Source: Rhizobium pisi (GTDB taxonomy: Bacteria; Pseudomonadota; Alphaproteobacteria; Rhizobiales; Rhizobiaceae). From it: 64,000 bases of DNA. Below are positions 59,346 to 64,000 of this stretch, one piece after another. Position numbers and translations under genes: made by a program. The notes under the pieces are model-generated. The model searched no databases. It had not been told where the DNA came from and saw only the letters and a program-made list of their open reading frames with translations. The number at the start of each line of letters is the position of its first letter. The first letter of the stretch is position 1. The stretch is from the NCBI RefSeq assembly GCF_003938655.1, contig NZ_RJJT01000023.1, positions 36,132 to 100,131 of the forward strand, in the 5' to 3' direction.

Positions 59346-60323
59346 ATGAAGGCTGTCACACCCATCGCAACGCTGGCTCTGCTTTTCTCACTCGGTACGG
59401 CGCATGCGCTGGAACTGACGCCGGAGGCCATCAACACCGCATCCCTCGCGCCGATTGCGCGGGAGCGCCCCAGCAAACCGTCGCCGGAACCTGATCCGGC
59501 GATCGTGCGTCTCCAGGCGCTTCTCGACCGCGCCGGTTCCTCACCAGGCGTGATCGACGGACTGTATGGGGACAATGTCGGCAAGGCGGTCGCCGCGTTC
59601 GAGACGATGAACAAGCTTCCATCCGACGGAAAACTCGATCCCGACGTGCTCTCCCGGCTGGAAAAAGGCCCACCCATCGTCGAAAGCTATGTCATCACCG
59701 ACGAGGATGCCGCCGGTCTCGTCGACCACATTCCTAAGGACTACGGCGAAAAGGCCAAGATGGCGAGCCTGGGATATACCAGCGTGGCGGAGAAGCTGTC
59801 GGAGCGGTTCCACATGCACATCGATCTGATGAAGACGCTCAATCCCGGCACGGAATTCGCGCCTGGCAAAACGATCGAGGTCGTGACACCAGGACCTCCC
59901 AAGGAGGGAAAGGTCAAGCGCATCGAGGTGAACGGCAAGACCGGACAGGTCCTGGCCTATGACGGGGATGGATCGGTGATTGCGGCCTATCCGGCAACGG
60001 TCGGCAGCAGCGACAATCCGTCCCCGAGCGGCACGCACAAGGTCAAGGGTGTCGCGCGGATGCCGGTCTACCGCTACGATCCGAAGATCAATTTCAAGCA
60101 GGGGAAGAACGACAAGATCCTCACCATCCCCAAAGGACCGAACGGGCCGGTCGGCAGCGTCTGGATCGATCTGACCGAGCCGACCTACGGCATTCACGGC
60201 ACGCCCGACCCGGAGCTGATCGACAAAGTTGGATCGCACGGCTGCGTGCGCCTGACCAACTGGGATGCCGAAGAGCTTGCCGGAATGGTGAAGCCAGGTG
60301 TAATCGTCAAGTTCGTCGACTAA
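59346..60323 (+). CDS. L,D-transpeptidase (YkuD) with peptidoglycan-binding domain
   Basis: A 325-residue secreted enzyme with a signal peptide (about 1-20, ending AHA-LE), a peptidoglycan-binding domain (about 45-105; VIDGLYGDNVGKAVAAF), and a YkuD domain at the C-terminus with the catalytic motif HGTPD ... SHGCVRLTN (Cys at about 300). It cross-links or anchors peptidoglycan in the periplasm. The ATG at 59346 is preferred to the GTG at 59310. It follows ftsZ by 120 bases. Confidence 0.86.
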   Translation: MKAVTPIATLALLFSLGTAHALELTPEAINTASLAPIARERPSKPSPEPDPAIVRLQALLDRAGSSPGVIDGLYGDNVGKAVAAFETMNKLPSDGKLDPDVLSRLEKGPPIVESYVITDEDAAGLVDHIPKDYGEKAKMASLGYTSVAEKLSERFHMHIDLMKTLNPGTEFAPGKTIEVVTPGPPKEGKVKRIEVNGKTGQVLAYDGDGSVIAAYPATVGSSDNPSPSGTHKVKGVARMPVYRYDPKINFKQGKNDKILTIPKGPNGPVGSVWIDLTEPTYGIHGTPDPELIDKVGSHGCVRLTNWDAEELAGMVKPGVIVKFVD

Positions 60324-60325
60324 AA

Positions 60326-60399
60326 GCATGTCGCATAAAACTGTGCAGCGGTTTTAGGCGTTATGCGGAAAACCAAATCTGAAAGATCGCGACACGCTT
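60326..60399. repeat. two-hairpin intergenic element, diverged inverted copy C
   Basis: The stretch starting GCATGTCGCATAAAACTG and continuing CAGCGGTTTT aligns with the element at 39366 read on the opposite strand (GCATGTCGCCCAAAAGTG...CAGCGGTTTT). It is diverged and partial. Its local stem is CGCATAA/TTATGCG. It separates the L,D-transpeptidase and the DHFR-like gene and may terminate both. Confidence 0.55.
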
Positions 60400-60406
60400 C
60401 ACATGA

Positions 60407-60997
60407 TCACGCCGGCCGGTAAATCTGGGCCATCGAGCCCTTCGGAAAAACTTTCGAGCTGATCAGCTTGAGCTGCCTTGGCACAGCGAGGTCGGAGAAG
60501 ATCGGCAGGCCCTTACCGAGAGCCAGCGGATACACCATCAGCATGTACTGATCGACCAACCCGTGAGCGATGAGACTGCGCGCAAAGGCGGCGCCGCCGT
60601 GGGCGATGATCGGCTTGCCGTCCTCGGCCTTCAGCCTGGCGATTTCTTCGGCCAGATCGCCGCTCGCCACATAGGCCTCGCGCCAACTTTCCGCGCCGGG
60701 CTGCAGCCCTTCCTTGGCCGTTTCGGCCGCCTTCAGGATCGCCGGCCCTTGTTTCGAGAAGACGGCCTTCGGAATCTGGTTCATCGGCGGGGCGAATACT
60801 CCCGTCGCGGTCGGCCAATAGCTGGCCATGCCCTGGAAGGTGCGGCTGCCCATGATGTGCAGGCCGGCGTTCCACGCATTCTCCACCTTCCAGGCAATGG
60901 CCTCCTGGTCGCCAGAAAATATCCATTCGGTTTCGCCCTCGGGGCCGCTGACAAAACCGTCGAGCGACATGGCCATGGTCAGGATCAATTCTCTCAT
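60407..60997 (-). CDS. dihydrofolate reductase family protein
   Basis: A 196-residue member of the RibD-C/DHFR-like family, with ILTMAMSLDGFVSGPEGETEW at the start, GSRTFQGM at about 50, and IIAHGGAAFARSL at about 135. Such small proteins reduce an unknown substrate with NADPH. The start at 60997 follows GCGAGGAGAAAGCG. Confidence 0.82.
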   Translation of the reverse strand: MRELILTMAMSLDGFVSGPEGETEWIFSGDQEAIAWKVENAWNAGLHIMGSRTFQGMASYWPTATGVFAPPMNQIPKAVFSKQGPAILKAAETAKEGLQPGAESWREAYVASGDLAEEIARLKAEDGKPIIAHGGAAFARSLIAHGLVDQYMLMVYPLALGKGLPIFSDLAVPRQLKLISSKVFPKGSMAQIYRPA

Positions 60998-61239
60998 CGC
61001 TTTCTCCTCGCGCTGGTTCGACCCAAGGACGGGAAAGATCAATCTGTTCCGACAATGCGCATTTGCCAGACCCGAATAAACATGACGAGGTATCGCGCAA
61101 AGCTGTTTGACTACCGCAGCAAGTGCTAGTGGCAAATTCGATTTATTTTACTGGTAAAATCATCCGTCGTGCGTTAGGGGATTCTTCAACTACAGCGGGC
61201 ATCGTCCCTCCACCTCAAGATGAACCGGAGCTGGACTTC

Positions 61240-61590
61240 ATGAGCATTTTTGGCCAATCTCGGCTTGCACGCATCTCTTATGCCGTGCTGCTTCTGCTCA
61301 TGTTCTGCTTCGATTTTGCGAAGGACCCGATCCAGCGCCTTATCATGGCCGAACACGACCAGGCAGCGCGCGAGCTAATGGCACCACGCCCGGCAAACAG
61401 CAAAGGGACTGCCGTCGGAGGAGTGGTCAGCGGCAAAGACATGCCGCTGATGTTCAAAGGGCAGGAGGAGTTGGTGAAGCGGATCGCCGCCTCCGGCCGC
61501 AAGCCGACGGAAGAGGATATGCAAAATCTGCGCGCTCTGGCCGTCAATCCTTGGCAAAAGCCCGTTCCCATGGCGCGGCCTCCGGTTTGA
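61240..61590 (+). CDS. small membrane protein of unknown function
   Basis: A 116-residue protein. CCGGAGCTGGACTTC precedes the ATG at 61240; a longer frame begins at 61123. A hydrophobic segment (ISYAVLLLLMFCFDFA) at about residues 12-27 is followed by a soluble region. No domain recognised. Confidence 0.55.
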   Translation: MSIFGQSRLARISYAVLLLLMFCFDFAKDPIQRLIMAEHDQAARELMAPRPANSKGTAVGGVVSGKDMPLMFKGQEELVKRIAASGRKPTEEDMQNLRALAVNPWQKPVPMARPPV

Positions 61591-62074
61591 GGCGAGCGCG
61601 GCCATGAGCAAACGGCCTATCACGCGAACATCGTCCAGCGTGGCTCGCAACTCGTCTTCCCGGCGTCATCGGCAACGCGCCGATATGGCCGAGGCGGGCA
61701 AGCTGGTTCAGGCTGCTTGAAATCCGCGCGGACCCCGGCCAAACGGCGGCCGGGCCAGTTCGGCAATCTTGCAGGCATCTCGGCGTGGTCCGGCACTCAC
61801 GAGGCAGTATTTGGGAAAATCGACCTGATCAAACTGGATCGGAGGGCCCATTTGTCGGAAAGCGTTGGTTCTTCGCGTCGGTTGCCAATGTCGCATGGCT
61901 ACGTTAGGTCAGCAGAATAAGCATGGCTGAATTATTCATCTCATAAGAGCATTTCACGGCAATTTCACTTGCAATTGCAAATTCAATTTGTAATCTGCAT
62001 TCGGCAATCGCGAGTGGGGGCGATTGCAACTCTATCGGGCCATTTGCGCTCGTAACCCATGGGGCTGGGGATAC
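61591..62074. other. gene-free stretch before the toxin-activator gene
   Basis: About 480 bases. The left part is GC-rich with short shadow frames; the right part (61920-62030) is AT-richer and probably contains the promoter of the next gene. No insertion sequence or recognised gene was found. Confidence 0.4.
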
Positions 62075-62647
62075 ATGAATAACGTTGCGACGCAAGTGTC
62101 GGCTAATATAAACCAAAATCAGTTGTCCGAAGAGACGAAGAAGAAGCTTGCCGGTGCCAAGACAGCACTGCAATCGACTTTTGGGCAAGTTGTTCTCGCA
62201 ATGAGTTCAGTACCGCGCTACCGCAGTCAGATGTTATCCGATCTGCACCATCTGGTTGTCGATCCTTTGATCAATGACCGCATCGCAATTGCGATGCCCA
62301 AAACCGCCACTGGCATTGAGCCGCCGGCAATTGCCATCTGGGCAAACGTCAGTACTGAGGTTGATGCTCGGATCTCAGAGCAAGCTAAGGCGGGCGTGTT
62401 CCCAGTTCGACTCAAGCCGGAAGACTGGAAGAGCGGCGACACCGTTTGGTTGCTCGACGTGATTGCGCCTACGCGCGAATTGGCGACCATGGTGCTGACA
62501 AATTTCCATCAGGTCGCCAAGCGGGCCGATATCAAGATTCACCCAATGGTCGCCCACTTAGTTGATCGGGAAGTCTTAGGAAAGCTGACCGGTAGTGCCG
62601 CGTCAGCAGGTGTGAACAGCGCTGAGTTTGGTAACGTCATTAACTGA
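62075..62647 (+). CDS. HlyC-type toxin-activating lysine acyltransferase
   Basis: A 190-residue protein of the HlyC/RtxC family, which uses acyl-ACP to add a fatty acyl group to lysines of RTX protoxins. Typical parts: LAMSSVPRYRSQMLSDLHHLVVDPL at about 34 (split here by family variation), the IAIWANVSTEVD region with its conserved Trp and Asn, and the C-terminal PEDWKSGDTVWLLDVIAP. The His in YRSQMLSDLHHL is in the place of the catalytic His. The ATG at 62075 follows GGGG. It is the first of a three-gene set with a lipoprotein and a lipase-like protein. Confidence 0.82.
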   Translation: MNNVATQVSANINQNQLSEETKKKLAGAKTALQSTFGQVVLAMSSVPRYRSQMLSDLHHLVVDPLINDRIAIAMPKTATGIEPPAIAIWANVSTEVDARISEQAKAGVFPVRLKPEDWKSGDTVWLLDVIAPTRELATMVLTNFHQVAKRADIKIHPMVAHLVDREVLGKLTGSAASAGVNSAEFGNVIN

Positions 62648-62713
62648 TCGATCCGCCGGCCAAAATTCCAAATACTGTTACAACTTTGCGCGAGCCCTCA
62701 CGAGGCCATTGCG

Positions 62714-62818
62714 ATGGGTTTGGCGTCAAAACAAGGTCAAACGGTGGGTGTGGTAGTTGCGTTTGTGGATGACGGCGGCGCTCTCCAGAGTGCTGAAAAA
62801 CTTCTCGATTTGAAATAG
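62714..62818 (+). CDS. possible 34-residue small ORF
   Basis: ATG at 62714, with a GAGG sequence 11 bases upstream, opens a short frame (MGLASKQGQTVGVVVAF...) ending at TAG 62816-62818. The frame is continuous upstream to the HlyC-type stop. It may be a small peptide or the remains of a longer gene; no family recognised. Confidence 0.25.
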   Translation: MGLASKQGQTVGVVVAFVDDGGALQSAEKLLDLK

Positions 62819-62825
62819 GTAGCAA

Positions 62826-63533
62826 ATGAAACGTCGGTCGCTTTTGGCATCACTTTGTGCACTGCCTCTCGCATCCTGTCAGGGCGAGAGTGCGACTGTC
62901 CGTTTTAAGGTTATTGCGTCGGCTACGGTGGACGGGCGACCGATTGAGAGTTCCTCGGTGATGGAAATCTCCTATTCCAAGGTTACGCATAGCCTTATTG
63001 GAAATGGTGGCGCCACACGGCTCTATGGCGAAGCCCTGATCCTTGATCTTGGCGGCAAAGGTACAGTCTATATATTGCCAATCCAGCACGATCCAAACAA
63101 CAGCCTGACCCAAGTCTACGAGGATGGCGTACTAACAAGTTTTGGTATCAAGAATAGCATTGGTTCTCTGTCGGAAGCGGATTTTGCAACGCTACGCGAT
63201 GCAACCGGCCGTCGTCCGTTCAAACTAAAGACGAGCAGACTGCCTGTGATCGTTTCCTTCAAGAGCGAAACCGATCCAAAAACGATATTTGAGATTCAGC
63301 CGGGAGAATTCGGCCGATACTTCCCAGGGGTCCGTTTCACGGGCCTCGATATAGAAATAACAACTGACCGGATCACCTATAAACTGAGGGAACGGCTTCC
63401 GTGGCTCGACACCACTGTTGCGCCCAGAAAGATTTTTCCACGCAATCCTCCAGGGGTTCTGCGGCCCCTTAGGGAATTGCCTTTCAGCTACATGGTTACA
63501 CCAGCGGACTTCTTTGGAGACGGCAACCGATGA
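62826..63533 (+). CDS. lipoprotein of unknown function
   Basis: A 235-residue protein with a lipobox LPLASCQ (Cys at 18). The mature part is beta-rich (VRFKVIASATVDGRPIESS, GTVYILPIQ). Its last codon overlaps the lipase-like gene by four bases (ATGA), so both are co-translated. It may be an accessory or protective protein for the lipase-like product, which is inference. Confidence 0.6.
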   Translation: MKRRSLLASLCALPLASCQGESATVRFKVIASATVDGRPIESSSVMEISYSKVTHSLIGNGGATRLYGEALILDLGGKGTVYILPIQHDPNNSLTQVYEDGVLTSFGIKNSIGSLSEADFATLRDATGRRPFKLKTSRLPVIVSFKSETDPKTIFEIQPGEFGRYFPGVRFTGLDIEITTDRITYKLRERLPWLDTTVAPRKIFPRNPPGVLRPLRELPFSYMVTPADFFGDGNR

Positions 63534-63883
63534 CAGAGACACCCACAGACAAGAACGTTATGCTGGCACTGCTTTCTTTGGATGCGTATTCAAGAGGTGA
63601 TATCCCCCAGGTTACGCGCAAAGATGGTAGTGCGCTTCCAAACAGGATTGGAAACGCCGAGGTTGCAGAGCTGTCTCGTAACGTACTCCCTGCCACCGCA
63701 GCTATCTCAGGATTTAGCGCAACAGCTTATCATTGGACGGTTGGTGGGTCTACAGAAACGGTGATTGCCTATCGCGGCACAGATTTTATTACAAATGACG
63801 GATGGCCTTCAATTGAGACCCTAAAGGACATCATTGCAGGCTGGTCCAGCTCTTTTGGGATAGCTGGCGGGGGGGCACTGTAA
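63530..63883 (+). CDS. lipase-like protein, frame ends early
   Basis: A 117-residue ORF. Residues 5-115 match the start of class 3-type lipases of the RTX-associated group: VMLALLSLDAYSRGD and TVIAYRGTDF, the strand before the nucleophile elbow. The catalytic GxSxG and the C-terminal RTX repeats are missing: the frame stops at TAA 63881-63883 just after a run of seven G (63869-63875). A one-base slip there would extend it only briefly. It may be truncated by an insertion whose left end lies at about 63870 or be a frame-shifted gene. Confidence 0.55.
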   Translation: MTETPTDKNVMLALLSLDAYSRGDIPQVTRKDGSALPNRIGNAEVAELSRNVLPATAAISGFSATAYHWTVGGSTETVIAYRGTDFITNDGWPSIETLKDIIAGWSSSFGIAGGGAL

Positions 63884-64000
63884 ACTTAACGCTCTGAAAG
63901 CAAGATCTCGGAGTGAGGTTTTGATTCATGCGGTGTGAAGACGTGCGATTTGGCGCCAAGTATCCAAGGCTGCCGCTCGCAGTTCGCGATGGTGGGCGGA
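63884..64000. other. end region, no gene recognised
   Basis: No frame continues the lipase. The bases up to the window end could be an insertion-sequence end, but this cannot be decided without the next part. Confidence 0.3.

Noticed and set aside
39366..60399. Repeated hairpins as a CRISPR array
   Set aside because: The copies are thousands of bases apart, have no spacers between them and no cas genes are present.
61591..62074. Insertion-sequence remnant
   Set aside because: No transposase motif or matching terminal inverted repeats could be found by reading.
1..64000. tRNA, rRNA or integrase-attachment site
   Set aside because: No cloverleaf-like segment with a GTTCGA T-loop, no rRNA sequence and no integrase gene were seen.

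Overview
The window looks like part of a fast-growing Rhizobium genome (R. leguminosarum/R. etli group). The evidence is the GC-rich coding sequence, copies of intergenic palindromic elements that resemble the RIME-type repeats of rhizobia, and a gene set (TRAP and CUT1 importers, LacI/GntR/AraC/TetR regulators, HWE kinase, second truncated ftsZ) typical of rhizobial accessory replicons. Two identical 16-bp palindromes at 10249 and 10398 fit the partition-site (parS) consensus of repABC plasmids, which would suit a plasmid or chromid, but no repABC genes are present. No rRNA, tRNA or CRISPR array was seen.

Layout. 1-3000: an acyl-CoA operon (partial thioesterase, AMP-forming ligase, thiolase that has lost one catalytic Cys). 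3100-8000: single genes (DUF2726 membrane protein, NmrA-like dehydrogenase, secreted cupin, cystathionine gamma-synthase-like enzyme, YihY membrane protein). 8300-12300: a decayed region with a class III cyclase/TPR pseudogene (several frameshifts and a stop), the two parS-like sites, a GFA protein and a solitary RES protein. 12300-14600: a stand-alone shikimate kinase coupled to a P-loop kinase/GNAT fusion, then a nucleotidyltransferase-like protein. 14700-17500: an NAD kinase-like protein and an SPFH scaffold protein, divergent from an NrtR-like Nudix regulator, with a nested symmetric operator between them. 17600-26250: a small secreted protein, an ABC exporter, and a LacI-controlled sugar importer with a GH32 fructosidase but no ATPase gene.

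26260-29580: an ECF sigma factor of the SigF type with its NrsF anti-sigma factor, divergent from a Met/Lys/Asp-repeat secreted peptide, a cytochrome b and a sulfite-oxidase-like molybdoenzyme; both sides carry a GTAACC/CGAAT-like promoter. 29760-34800: a GntR-regulated TRAP importer with an L-idonate 5-dehydrogenase. 35000-39360: two diguanylate cyclases and an HWE histidine kinase. 39470-45650: small housekeeping-type genes in regulator/enzyme pairs (deaminase, NTF2-like, VOC, TetR; AraC/epimerase; metallophosphoesterase, Nudix with a leader peptide).

45690-57000: a complete four-carbon acid sugar (threonate/erythronate) pathway: LacI repressor, ltnD, otnK, otnC, otnI, denD, an SDR, and a CUT1 ABC importer with its own ATPase. 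57400-61600: a lipoprotein, an FtsZ lacking its C-terminal tail, an L,D-transpeptidase, a DHFR-like protein and a small membrane protein. 62000-64000: AT-richer DNA with a HlyC-type toxin acyltransferase, a lipoprotein and a lipase-like ORF that breaks off just before the window end; this looks horizontally acquired. How the genes work together is partly inference: the catabolic modules each pair a regulator, an importer and enzymes for a plant- or soil-derived sugar or sugar acid.
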